64,000 nucleotides of DNA, from the NCBI GenBank assembly GCA_963971425.1, contig OZ020520.1, positions 8,412,553 to 8,476,552 of the forward strand, read 5' to 3'. This DNA is from Bryoerythrophyllum caledonicum (Eukaryota; Streptophyta; Bryopsida; Pottiales; Pottiaceae). Below are positions 43,705-55,154 of the stretch, piece by piece (within the stretch, counting starts at the first letter, position 1; the number at the start of each line of letters is the position of its first letter). The notes under the pieces are model-generated. The model saw only the letters and a list, made by a program, of their open reading frames with translations, ran no database searches and was not told the DNA's origin. The translations under genes and the position numbers were made by a program.

Positions 43705-46642
43705 ATCAGGAGAGATCGATCAAATCAAGACCGTGGTATCTCCGGACGAATATTAGTCAGTCAAGGTGACGGAGACTAAAAGCTTTTTCTTAGGAAAACA
43801 GCTGTCTCCGGAAGAACGAGAGGAGTATATCAAACTACTCATAGAGTATGACGATGTATTCGCAAGGACACCGGCCGGTCTCATTGGGATCCCACCGGAG
43901 TTGGGAGAGCATCACATCGACCTGATTGACGGAGTTATTCCCAGCCGGCAACGCCAATACCGGCTGAACCCCAAGTATTCGATGATGGTGAAGGAGGAGC
44001 TAGAGAAACTCTTGGAGGCCCGCTTCATCTATTCGGTTAACAATTCGGAGTGGGTGTCACCAATTGTGGTTGTGCCTAAGAAGACTGGTCCGGACGGGAA
44101 AGTAAAAATCCGGGTATGTCAAGACTTCCGGAAGCTCAAGGCAGCAACTAAGAAGGATCACTTTCCCCTGCCGTTCATCGACATGGTCCTCGATCACGTA
44201 GCCGGTCAAGAGTGCTTCAATTTCTTAGATGGATTCTCGGGATACAATCAGGTATCCATCCGGAAGGAAGATCAGTTGAAAACGACGTTCACCATGGATT
44301 GGGGAACGTATGCATTCAATCGGATGCCGTTCGGACTTTGCAATGCGCCTAGGACATTTCAACGCCTCATGATGGATATCTTCCAGGATTTTCTAAAACA
44401 CTTCCTGGAGGTATTCATTGATGATTTTGCAGTCTTCAGCAAGTTACGAGAGCACCTGGCCTGCCTCCGAAAAACATTCCGGAGATGCCGAGAGACCAAC
44501 CTCAAACTACATCCCGGAAAGTGCTTCTTCGGGATGATCTCCGGACTACTCCCTGGCCATATAGTGAGCCAACATGGGATTGCAGTAGACCTAGCCAAAA
44601 TTATGGTCATCCTGGCCCTTCTTCCTCCACGGAACCTTCGGGAACTACGTGGATTTTTCGGCTGTATCGGGTATTACCGGAGATTCGTGGAGAGCTACGC
44701 TCGGATCGCCATGCCCTTGACGGAGCTGTTGAGAAAGGAAATGGAGTATGTTTGGACGGAAGTCCGGCAGGCAGCCTTTGAAGAGATGAAGAAGCGGTTG
44801 GTGATAGCTCCAATTTTGGCACCGCCGGATTGGACAAAAGAGTTCCACGTTACGCAGGATGCATCCGGATGGTGTTTGGGCGCGATCCTGTGGCAGCCTG
44901 ATGAGGAACAACGGGAGAGGCCGATATACTACGCCAGCCGGCAGATGAACCCCGCGGAGAGGAACTACACAACCACTGAGAGGGAGGCCCTGGCGGTAAT
45001 CTACGCGTGCAAGAAGTTCCGTCATTATTTACTAGGGTACAAGGTGATTTTCCATACGGATCATGACTCTTTGAAGTACCTTGTGAATAAGCCGGATCTG
45101 TCAGGACGTTTGGCCAGGTGGATACTTCTCCTCCAGAAATTCAACTATGAGGTGCGGATAAAATCCGGCAAGTCCAACTCAAATGCAGACTACTTATCGC
45201 GCCAAAGAAGACCGGAAAACCTAAATGAGCTCCAGGCAGAGTTTCCGGATGAATTTCCGGATATCGTTATGCCGGTAAGCATCCCTGACCCGGAGAAGAT
45301 ACCTACCTCCGGCAAAAGTTCGGTTTTCTTGACCGAGGATGACGAAGAACCTGAGCTGTTGCTTATCAGGGAGTACCTTCGTACCCAATGCTATCCGGTT
45401 GGACTGACTCGAGAAGAGAAGAGTGTTTTCCAGCATCGAGCAGCCCCGTATTCGCTGATCAGAGGAATACTCTTTCGGATGGGTCCAGATGATGTACTGA
45501 GACGATGTGTGGAGCCTAAATTCCGGGTTACAGTTATTCAAAGCTTACATGACGGACCAACCGGAGGGCATTTTGCAGCAGTCACTACCATTGAACATAT
45601 CCAAAGTGCTGGGTATTGGTGGTAGCATCTGAATCAGAACGTCCGAAGCTTCATCCGGAGCTCTGACCCTTGCCAACGCACCGGAAATCCAACTTTCTAG
45701 AACCATTGGCCTATGACGCCAATCGTACCATTGGCCCCTTTCGAAAAATGGGGAGTCGATTTTATCGGTCCATTCCAACCTTTGGGAAGTCAGAAGCACC
45801 GGTACATCATACTGGCCACAGATTATGCCACGAAATGGGTTGAGGCTCGGGCCACCCGGAAGAACGACGCTGAGACATCGGCAAGGTTCCTGTTTGAAAG
45901 GATCATGATGAGGTTTGGACATCCGTTGGAATTGGTCAGCGATCAAGGGACCCATTTCCTAAACAAAGTGGTGTCCGATCTCACTGGACGGTATGACATA
46001 CGGCACCGAAAGACGACTCCATACAACTCGAAAGCAAACGGGTTGACGGAACGCGCGAATGGCATCATTTGCAAGATCCTGACCAAGGTGGTTGCCTCAC
46101 ACAAGACGGACTGGGACCAAAAGCTAAACTCCGCCGTTTTTGCATACAACACGGCGTACAAAAGCACCACCGGTAAGAGCCCCTTCTTTCTGGATTATGG
46201 ACAAGAAGTACTCCAAGCCATCGAGACGGAAGTAGAGACATTCCGGATCTTATCCTTCCGGCATGGAGATCGAGTTCTGGACATACAACAACGGCTGGAG
46301 GATATCGACACTCTTGAGAAAAGCCGGATGGATGCCTTGGAAAAGACGACGGAAGTCCAAAGAAAAAGAAAGGAGGTGTACGACCGGAAGTTGCCAAAGG
46401 ACAACGGAATTAGGGAGAACAATTTGGTGCTCCTTTACGACAGTCGGCATAAGGATTTCCCAGGTAAACTCCACACCCAATGAATGGGTCCCTTTAGAGT
46501 TTCTAAAATCTACGAAAATGGTTCTCTCCAGCTAGAAGATCTAGAGGGAAAACCGCTGGATACTCGTACGAACGGCTCTAGGGTTAGGCTCTATAATCCG
46601 GAGGGTAATGCCGAAAGCGTGAGAGAGGGCGCTCACGGTTGA
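43705..46642 (+). pseudogene. Gypsy pol: reverse transcriptase, RNase H, integrase
   Basis: After a TAG at 43754 the frame is open 43766-45625. The RT carries WVSPIVVVPKKTGPDGK, FNRMPFGLCNAPRTFQ and the active site FIDDF near 44420. RNase H has TQDASG near 44850, TTEREALAV and HTDHDSLKYL. The integrase zinc region HDGPTGGHF...GYWW is followed by TAG 45623, then a pair reading SSDPC instead of the usual CxxC, so one zinc ligand is lost, then TAG 45698. The integrase core keeps GVDFIGP, VSDQGTHF and NGLTERANG, the three catalytic acids. TGA 46481 cuts the C-terminal domain, which ends at 46642. All four stops fit C-to-T changes. Pol copies the RNA and inserts the DNA. Confidence 0.9.
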
Positions 46643-46650
46643 AAAAGGGG
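46641..46650 (+). other. Polypurine tract of the gypsy element
   Basis: GAAAAAGGGG lies three bases before the 3' LTR start. This is the usual plus-strand primer position. Confidence 0.75.
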
Positions 46651-46653
46651 TAA

Positions 46654-48238
46654 TGTGGGATTCCGTTCCCACATGGTGCCGGACGTTAACCTTAAGTTTC
46701 GGCCAAAACACAAAATCTTAGTAATTAATTATGATAGATTGTGCCAGGATACAACCAATAGTCTTGAGGTAGGAATAAAGTCGGATCGACCCGACTGCCA
46801 ACCCTAATTAAGCCTAAAGATGTTAAAAGCAACGTCCAAGAAGGCGAAGGGCAAGGCGCGCGTTCCGGTGGAGATTTCCCCCTCCCGCCAGAGTGAGAGA
46901 AATCGGGGTCCCGGTGCTCCTACTTAGGGTTAAACTAGGTTGTAAGTTTCTTTTTGATTTTTTTTTTCTCAGGATTTGAGTCCGGATCAGCAGCGACTAA
47001 CGATGGGGCCCAAAGTGCACCCGGCTGCTACCGGAATCAACACCTAGGTTTTGTTAGAGAAGGAAGTCCGGAGTCCAGGAACTGTTCCGAGATTTTAGGA
47101 TCTGAGATCCGATCTGGGACTTTTCCAGATTTCTCGGATCTTTTAGATAAGATCTAGCGGATTTCCCGTAGTCATAGGTAGAAAGAAATATGAATTTGGG
47201 GAATTCAGAGAGTACTTAGTAGGAGGTTTTGGGAAAACCTTCATCTTGTTTATTTCACTCGGAAATATACGTTACCTTTTTCACTAGATTTGCTACCTAG
47301 TGTTATTGTGGGACGTGTGAATCCTGTGAGTGACGGATCCATTCTTGAGGGTGTGGTTGTGTGAGGAATTCTTCCGGACTAGGGTAACTCACTCGTTTTG
47401 CCAGAGGGGGAAGTTATCGAGGGTAATGTCAGGAGATCGCTCAGGAGAGCTGGAGAGAACTATTGCAGAGGTGTTCCTGGTAGTCCCCAGGGTCCGGAAG
47501 TAGCCAGGAGGGGAAGAGATGAACTGCAGAGGTGTTCCTGGTAATCTCTAGTTTACGGAGGAAATCGTGTTAAACTGGATCCCGGTCAATACCGGAGTTC
47601 TCCCCTAAGATAGGAAAAAGCCTGATACCAATACCTAGATAAAATAACCATAGCAAACCGTGAGTCTCTGTTTCGGAGATTTACAATCATACCCCCCCGG
47701 AATGCCGTTGTAGCCCGGATTAGTCTTCGTGTGACCGCATTCGGAAGGCCTTCCGGATGTCGTGAGAGCCGAAGTCCGGCAGCAGCAATCGAATTACCAG
47801 TTAGCATAGTAGGGAGAGTGGCGTTCGGTCACTATAAGTTCCGGACAGTGGGTGCCTAGCCACTTTAAGTCACAGGGCAGTGGGAAACCCAACCACTTAC
47901 ACAAAACAGTATCAGTGGACTTTGGCCACTCGTTTAAAAACTCCAAGAGACTCTCAGAGGAGGAACAAAGACTAATCAAACTACCCTCCGAATTTCCGGA
48001 ACCTATTCTCCGGAAACCATTGTATAAAATCCGGATCCGGACGGATCCGGACCTAACCTAAGTAAGAAAGGACTTTAGCTAAGTCGTAACCGAATTGCTT
48101 TGGTAAGCTTAGAAATCCGGAGTATTGGAAAGAAGATATTTAGGTCTCTGTGGGAACGAAACCGGAGCGGTTACTTAGGGAAGCTCTTGTGACGATTAGG
48201 AGCATTCTGGAGGAATACTGTCTCTACGAACTGCAACA
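46654..48238 (+). repeat. Gypsy 3' LTR
   Basis: Counterpart of 24128-25716, TG...CA, same order of landmarks including GGATCCGGACGGATCCGG and CTCTGTGGGAACGAAACC. Confidence 0.93.
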
Positions 48239-49145
48239 CAGAGCTACCACCATTCCACGACAATGTGCACGCCTCCATATTCTTCGTATTCACCGCCCAA
48301 AACTTTATAACTCCTCGGTGTGCAACATCACATATCATGGCCTCGTAAGACCGTTGTCTTAATTTCTCTTTCGAATGAGATGCCGTTGGCATTTTCCCGG
48401 AAAACTCCATGTATGCCGAAATGGCTCGCACACCCACGATGCAGACCTTCCGAACCTTTCTGTATCCACCAATGGCGTCATATCCGGAAAGTCCATAAAC
48501 TCCGATATCTTCTGGAAGAAATTGCACGCTGTGCAACATATGCGCCTCCATGGCTGACTTCATCGCTTGTTCATTCCAAGGCATACCTCTCGTATGAGAG
48601 CTTGAAAACCTGCCAATGGTGGTCTTCACACCTTTAAGGAACTTGCGAAGTTCCAAGTCTCGTGGCTGATGCTGGCCCCCGCGAGGTTTATTCACCTCAC
48701 AATCAAATACGTGCGATGCATTACTCGTGCATTGAGTGATTACTCTCTCCATGAATGAGGCATAGTGATACATGCCATATGCATCCTTGAACGATTCAGA
48801 ACTCTCTAGAGCGCGCTCGAATTTTGACAGGAGGTCAGCCTACAGGCACATGATTCCTGGCTCTCCCTTCTCCAAATAAACCTGACGGAATCGCACCATG
48901 TCAATTTCACACCATCGACGGTAGTATCGTATTGCCACACCTCAAAGAAATGCGGAATACTCCTTTGGTGGATAACCGGCATCCTTCTCGCGCACAGACA
49001 TTTTTTGCTTTGCCCTCTTCGACGGTGCGTTTGGTGCATCGGAAGGATTGCGGCTCGACTCTGCAACGCTAGTAGGTGGAATCTCAGCTGCATCTGGAGC
49101 ATCAAAATCAACATACGCGGGCCGCTCAGTGCGATCACTGGCCAT
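48239..49145 (-). pseudogene. Kinase-like gene, N-terminal part
   Basis: Starts at the ATG at 49145 (MASDRTERPAYVDFDAP). A basic KRAKQKMSVREK stretch follows, then TGA 48944 and a TAG near 48840, both one C-to-T change from Arg or Gln codons, with no frame change. The kinase N-lobe begins at YDAIGGYRKVRKVCI, with FSGKMP as the possible ATP-lysine region, then DVAHRGVIKFWAVNTKNMEA and WNGGS, where the gypsy element interrupts it. The C-lobe is at 24127-23449. The kinase assignment rests on the combined order of motifs. It shares a divergent upstream region with the RING2 gene. It may be hAT-linked cargo or a host gene. Confidence 0.7.
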
Positions 49146-49339
49146 TGCAATAATCACAACTCTACACAAACTATAATTTTATAAAAAAAATCAAAACCTC
49201 CCCCAGACCTAATGTGTGTTGGTCCCCCTCTTAGTTCCTAGCAATGTACAAATAGTACTAGGACAAGGAGCCACTTGAGAGGAGCCTATGTGATTGATAT
49301 TAGAATCTGTTCCATTTATAGTGAAATGGAAAACCCTCG

Positions 49340-49565
49340 CCTCCCATGTGCGTCCGCATACGTCTGACCAAGATGCCACGCGCCCGGCCCGTTCCCGTAC
49401 GCGCCCGGCCCTCTAGCAAACGCGCCCGGCCTCCCATCAAACGCGTCCGGCCCTCCAGCATACGTGTGCGGCCCTCCAGCGTACACGCAAGACCCCAGCG
49501 TATGCGCCCGGTCTCCATACGGCATGCGCGCGTTCCCCATGCCGCATGCGCGTCCGGCCCTCTAG
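49340..49565 (+). repeat. GC-rich minisatellite, about ten units of 21 bp, upstream of RING2
   Basis: Units of CGCGCCCGGCCCTCC plus AGCATA-type spacers on the plus strand. Directly followed by TATAAAT at 49566. Lies between the divergent kinase-like gene and RING2. Confidence 0.85.
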
Positions 49566-49572
49566 TATAAAT
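49566..49572 (+). promoter_or_regulatory. TATA box of RING2
   Basis: TATAAAT immediately after the minisatellite, about 320 bp before the first ATG of RING2. The same order, minisatellite then TATA, is seen before hAT2. Confidence 0.5.
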
Positions 49573-49889
49573 GGTCGCACGCAACCCATCTCACAAACTC
49601 TAATTGGAAATCGTGGCCTTCAACTATCTTTTTAAAGTGGCTGATTGCGTGATCTTCGATTGGGGCTCTAGATTTGCACACATCCATACGACGTATTGCA
49701 TCACTGCATCGATCACTGTTCAAATTAATTAACATCGTTACCTTGGATTATTTTGAAATCCAAGGTGCTAATTTTCGTTTGTTTCTTTCAGATAGAGTTT
49801 AGTATAGTTAACGAACATTTTGGTAGAATTTTTTACAGTGTTTGGCTATAGAGAGTGAGAGTGAGCCGGATGCTCAACAACAACCACCA

Positions 49890-52096
49890 ATGTCCACCGT
49901 GTAGAGGAAGAGGGAGAAAGACAGAGATAGGGCGAGGCACGGGAAGCTCTAGAAGAAGCGGATGCACGTGTTCAAGAATCCAGCGAAGATTGCATTCGTG
50001 GGTTGGAAAGATGAGCCATTGCCATGGTCGTCCGTCACTTGCACGGATTACATCGAGTGGTCCCACTTGTCGAAGATGTTTCCTCCACATCGCCATTTAA
50101 TAAATCTTCGCACAAACAAGGCAAATTTGAAGTATTGCATCAATGAGGCGTTTCGAGCTCGAGCCCTCCAAGTTCACCAACACTTATACGAGCTCGAATT
50201 CATGCCCCACAATGATTGTCCCCTCTATCTCGCTCGCATGGTATATGCGGAGGTTGTTCTGAATAAGCGAGTGGATTGGATGACTGTGCGGAAAACTCCA
50301 AAAATGCCGAGGGTGTGGATGCATGCCGATGTGCCTAGGGAGCAACATCCTATGTTTCATTTTGCGGCACTAGGGCCACAGAGAACGGATGGCCCAGAAG
50401 AAGTAGCTCCAGTAGAGTGAGATTCATCACCGGATTCGGACTCAGATGGTTGTGTAGGTCGGCATTCATTGACTTCGTCACTTCTCTAGTGGCGTGTGCG
50501 TCACGAAAATAGCGCCAACCAGTGAAGCTCCATCAAGTAGGACGTCTACTGGTTCAAGGAGGTGGCCAAGTAGATTTACCAATTGTAAATCTTGTTGGCG
50601 ATGATGTACCCGCCGCGAGACTTGAGGGTGTTGGAGATGAAGAATCCATCCATGTTATGGATGAAATGCCAATAATGGATGTCATAGTCACCACTTCCAA
50701 CACCAGGCATGTAGCATCAGGGTCCGGAAGTACGACCGTCGATGCTCACCAGGAGTTATTGGACACTATCAGCTTGAAGGATGAGATGATTCAACGTCTT
50801 CAAGAAGAGATTGAAAACCTCAAGCTGCAATCCAGTGAAAAGGGTGATATTATCACCAAACAAGCAGCCGAGATAGAAGAATTGCGTCGAGAACATGTTG
50901 CCAGCCAGGCTAATATTGGCGGAGTTGCTCGAGGTGTGGACGACACAATCCTCGACAATGTTATTGGCAATATTACTAGCTGCTTGCTAGAGACCCCGAC
51001 AAGACCACCGCGTCACCGCTTTGCTAGTCGTCCGTTGGTTTTTCTACAGCCGCCGACTGTAGCAGCGCAGCCATTCGTAGATTCCATCGGCACCGAGGAT
51101 TCTCTGTCATTTTCCCCAGCTAATCCAAGCACGAAACTTGTTCATCTTCGCATTGCAAACGGCATCCTTCGAAAAAGGATTAGATCGGCGAGCGAGCAGT
51201 ACTATCAATGGAAGGTGGCATGCATCTTGAATATTGACCGTGCGAGGCAAATGGCAATAGAGGTCCAGAAGATCGACAACGAATATTTGACGAATAATAC
51301 GCGCCATGACTTTGGACTCACATCTTCGGGTCAAATCGACGAGATGTTTCCAACTGAATTGCCTCTGTTGCCAGATGGTAAATCTATTGACTAGGCAAAG
51401 TTAGAGTGGGACCACGTAGAGGCTATGTCTTCTCATGCCCTTCAACCAAGCAAAAACGTGGCACCATGCAAATTATGGCCAACACCAGCAAGCTTCACGC
51501 AAAATGAAGATGCTTGCCCGGTTTGTTTAAATCCTGTCGGGCTAGAAGGTGCATATGCTCTTGGCACGTGTCAGTGTTTATACCATCCGATGTGTCTGCT
51601 AGGTGGTATCTTGATATGTAGGTTTTGCGCAAAGTGTAGAGCACCATTTCATAAGCGCTTGTATGAATTGTTTGGTTTCACCACCTACATGCCACCTAGT
51701 TGGGAGTTGAACCCGGAGAATGCGCCTGGGGATGCCTATGCTCAAAAGAGGGGAGAAGATTTGGTGTGGAATTGGCGTGCGCAGTGCCACCAACTACATA
51801 AGTTGAGTGTAAGCACACAATTTGGTTGGGAGAATGACCACAAAGAAATTGTACGAGTGGCCAAGAAGCTCATATCGGCAACCACCGCGGACCATGTTGG
51901 TAAACGAAACTTCTTCTACCAAGTCATGGGCGGATATTGGGATGCTAGGCAGAAGCTATTTCAATTCAGGCGATGTCCAGATGGGAAACTGTGGAATCAT
52001 CAGGGACGTGTGGTGTCAGAATTGGGAGAGGCCACTGGTCTTGACCTTTGCAATGCGTTGCAATGGGAAGAATCGCAATGGAAGGAAACTTGGAAG
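49890..52096 (+). pseudogene. Coiled-coil/RING-CH-like gene RING2
   Basis: The N-terminal part (ATG 49890 to 50420) has a basic start and blocks FKNPAKIAFVGWKDEPLPW and YLARMVYAEVV. It holds stops at about 49905 and 49950. A frameshift lies between 50420 and 50522. The next frame has a coiled coil (SLKDEMIQRLQEEIENLKLQ region, 50765-50920). After TAG 51392 (from CAG) comes a RING-type finger at 51515-51637: C-x2-C, C-x-C, H-x2-C, C-x2-C, a C4HC3 arrangement like RING-CH. RING1 has C3H2C3. The downstream part (WNWRAQCHQLHKL, YWDARQKLF) continues into the N gap. RING proteins are often E3 ubiquitin ligases. Whether this one ever was is unknown; here it is broken. Confidence 0.65.
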
Positions 52097-52296
52097 NNNN
52101 NNNNNNNNNNNNNNNNNNNNNNNNNNNNNNNNNNNNNNNNNNNNNNNNNNNNNNNNNNNNNNNNNNNNNNNNNNNNNNNNNNNNNNNNNNNNNNNNNNNN
52201 NNNNNNNNNNNNNNNNNNNNNNNNNNNNNNNNNNNNNNNNNNNNNNNNNNNNNNNNNNNNNNNNNNNNNNNNNNNNNNNNNNNNNNNNNNNNNNNN
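52097..52296. other. Assembly gap, 200 N
   Basis: Exactly 200 N bases; the real length is unknown. The gap hides the 3' end of RING2 and probably part of the adjacent GC-rich minisatellite, which may have caused the assembly break. Confidence 0.95.
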
Positions 52297-52440
52297 CGCA
52301 CGGCCCTACAACGTGCGCGTCCGGCCCACAACGTGCGTGCTCGGCTGCAAGCGTGCGCGTTCGGCCTACAGCGTGTGCGCCCGGCCACATAGAGTATGCA
52401 CCCAGCCCCCCTTGTGCGCGCCCGGCCCTAGATGCTCCTG
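52297..52440 (+). repeat. GC-rich minisatellite of 19-21 bp upstream of hAT2
   Basis: About seven units of the CGCGTCCGGCCCACAACGTG type, related to the arrays at 49340 and 22860. The array borders the gap, so its full length is unknown. Confidence 0.8.
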
Positions 52441-52449
52441 CTCTAGCAC

Positions 52450-52457
52450 TATATAAG
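52450..52457 (+). promoter_or_regulatory. TATA box of hAT2
   Basis: TATATAAG lies about 10 bp after the minisatellite and about 190 bp before the hAT2 ATG at 52647. Confidence 0.5.
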
Positions 52458-52646
52458 AACCATATGCGATGTGCTTGACTCACCTCACATCCTTGGCTTT
52501 GTGTCCTAGAACTCTTTATTGGGCTCCTTGCATGAATCTACAAGTTTGTGAGTGACCTTTGGGTCTTCATTTTCTATGTACACATAATTTCCTATTACTT
52601 TTGGTGAATTCTCTTTGGCACAACATTGCGCGCCGATTTTATTGTG

Positions 52647-54899
52647 ATGTCGTCTCAATGAAGGGCTCAAACGAAGGAGTGGGCTCCATGGTACACATTT
52701 AACAAGAAGGATCAAGTGACATGTGTTTGGTGCAATTACACGTTCGCATACATACGTGGGAGGTGCATGTCACACTATAGGTATCCACAATGGACGAAGA
52801 CTTCGTGCACTAAGGCCCCAACAGCTGTTAAGGCCCGTTTTAAAAGATGCGAAAATATTATTCCTACTAGGATGACCGAGGCGGAGATTGTTGGCCTTCC
52901 TAGCGCACTAGCAACATGTTCCACTAAACCTTGTTCTAGCCAATCCATCCAACAAGGTAGTTTCTTGGAAACTCGAAATGAGGAGAACACGCAGTCCACA
53001 AATCCTCTAAGCCAAGCAGCATCATCAACACCAAGATCTGTACGACAACGGAGCTTTCCAGAGGCTTACCAAATAGAAAAACGAAAAGAGTTGGACGAAT
53101 TATGGGCACATTTTTTTTATGAAGCAAACGTTGCATTCAACGTGGTTAGACATCCGGCCTTCATCAAGGCCACCCTCGCAACGTCAAAGGCGGGTTTCGA
53201 TTACACACCGCCATCGTACAATGCCATGAGGACGACATACATTGAGCCTCTAAAAGAAAAGTGAAAGACCTTGCCGACAAGAAGACCGGCGTTGATATTG
53301 CCAAGTATGCCGCAACAATATGCTCGGATGGGTGGGACAATGTTACACGTCACCCTCTCATGAATATCATGCTCGTATGTCCAATGGCCCATGGGTGATA
53401 TCTTCTTGGGTTCTATAGACACCACGGGTATGAAGAAATCTACGGCATATATAGGGGACCAATTGAAAAGTTTTATCCGTAAGGTTGGACAATTGAATGT
53501 GGTCCAAGTGTGCACTGGTAATGCTTCAAACATGTTGGGGGCAATGAAGAAGGTCAACGATGAGTACCCGCACATATATACTCAAGGGTGTTGTGCACAT
53601 ATTTTGGACCTCCTCCTCGAGGACTGGGGGAAGGAAGACATATTTACAGACCTCGTCCAGAAGGCGAAACAGATTGCATTGTATATCCGGAACCACAATG
53701 TGCCCATGGCCCTTTTTCGTCGATTTTTGCCAAAATTGTCTCTGTTGTGGCCTGCAGCGACAAGGTTTGCATGCAATTACATAATGATCCATCATCTATT
53801 GGAAGTAAAGAATGCCTTGGAGATGGTTGTGATAGACCCCGCATGGATATCCTACGTATCCTCTCTTTTTGATAGGCAAAACGGGCACCGTGCCCATGCG
53901 AAGGCATCGCAGGTGCGAGCCACCGTTCTAGACGAGACTTTTTGGCATCGGTGCAGTAACTTTGAATTTGTAGTGGCACCAGTACTAAAGTCATTGCGGA
54001 CTTTTGATGGTGACACTCCGGCAATGGGAATTGCTTGGGTGACCATGAACAAGCTAAAGGAGCACGTGTTCAAGCTGCGCAATGCGCCATTCAACATGCT
54101 TGACGGAATTGCAACTCGCCTTGAAGGATCATTCCTACGGCGTTGGGAGATGATGACAACAGATCTCCATTATGCAGGGGCTTTATTGAATCCTTATCTA
54201 GCCAATAACTTGCAAATTCAAAACAATGGTGAGGCCAAAAAGGCCCTAAACAAGGTTGTTATGATGCTCTGTGGTGCACTCGGAGTGTCTGTTTTGACAG
54301 TAATGCTCAAAATCATGGAGTGTGAAGAGTTGCGAGGCCCACATTCACCATTGGAAGCTGGGGAAATTGAAAACATCAATCTGTTGTCTCACCAATGGTG
54401 GAACCGCGTGGGCGGGCAATCATTGCCTATCATTGCGAATCGTATACTAGCACAAACTTGTTTGGCCTCGTCATGTGAGCGTAATTGGAGCATGTATTCG
54501 TTCGTGCATAGCAAGAGCCAATATCGCTTGGGAGTGCAGAAAGCGGAAGATTTGGTTTACATCTACACAAATAGTCGATTGCTCCAAGAACGTGCTCGAC
54601 TAGATCCAATTCGATGGTATGAGGAGAATGTGCATTCGGAGGAGTCTGATCCAGATAGGGGACTTCCTTCAAACACCGAAGATGAGGGCTTGGAGTCGGA
54701 TGATGAGGGTTACAACTGGATGGGCGGCGATTGAAAAGACCTTGCCGGTGACAATAACTTCACGTCTGATCATAGCCCACCTAGGGACAACTCTGCAAAC
54801 AACGAGCACGGTGGAGATGCACTACATGACCATTTTCACAACGTCCACGGTGATCAAGTGGGTCAACACCATATTCATTATATTGGGAGATTTCCATGA
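52647..54899 (+). pseudogene. hAT-family transposase hAT2, nearly complete, inactivated
   Basis: ATG 52647 is followed by TGA at 52659. A BED-type finger comes next (CVWC, then SHY and TSC near 52725-52810). The DUF659-like region has ATICSDGWDN near 53310, in a different frame from both flanks, so two single-base indels lie near 53260 and 53390. In the second catalytic position, family VTDNA, the sequence reads CTGNASNML, so the Asp is Gly. GCCAHILDLLLEDW follows. The C-terminal dimerisation domain is well kept: SSCERNWSMYSFVHSKSQ and DLVYIYTNSRLL. TGA 54734 probably replaces CGA, since a His/Asp-rich tail stays open to 54899. It once cut and joined hAT ends. hAT1 at 20874-22686 is a relative. 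Confidence 0.88.
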
Positions 54900-55154
54900 T
54901 TTTGAAGATTTATGATCTCTGAAGTATCAATATATATAGACAATTGTAGGTGCAAAGCATATCAATGATGCACCAAGAATACTATATTTCATTACATGGA
55001 TGGACCAAATTAGCCGAATGTCCCAAAAAATGGTAACGCTAAAAGAAGCATGTACCATTATTCCAAGCTTTATTCAAACTTCATGAAAAAAGTCACAAAC
55101 AACACTCATTCACCCCGAGGCAAAAGACAATCATCCTATCACTAATCAAATGGT
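54900..55154. other. Intergenic, no gene seen
   Basis: AT-rich spacer between the convergent ends of hAT2 (plus) and the first phosphatase-like gene (minus). Confidence 0.6.

Larger units (their letters stand above)
24128..48238 (+). mobile_element. Ty3/gypsy LTR retrotransposon (about 9 kb) with nested insertions
   Basis: LTRs of 1,589 and 1,585 bp both start TGTG-GATTCCGTTCCC and end CTGCAACA. Internal order is gag with zinc knuckles, protease, reverse transcriptase, RNase H, integrase, which is the Ty3/gypsy order. The purine tract GAAAAAGGGG precedes the 3' LTR. Sampled LTR stretches differ by a few percent. At least ten in-frame stops show it is dead. It is inserted in a kinase-like gene. 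The 5-bp duplication is unclear (CCCAG left, CAGAG right), although a 5-base correction restores the kinase frame. I see no convincing primer-binding site after the 5' LTR. Element X copy B interrupts it at 28634-43699. Confidence 0.9.
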
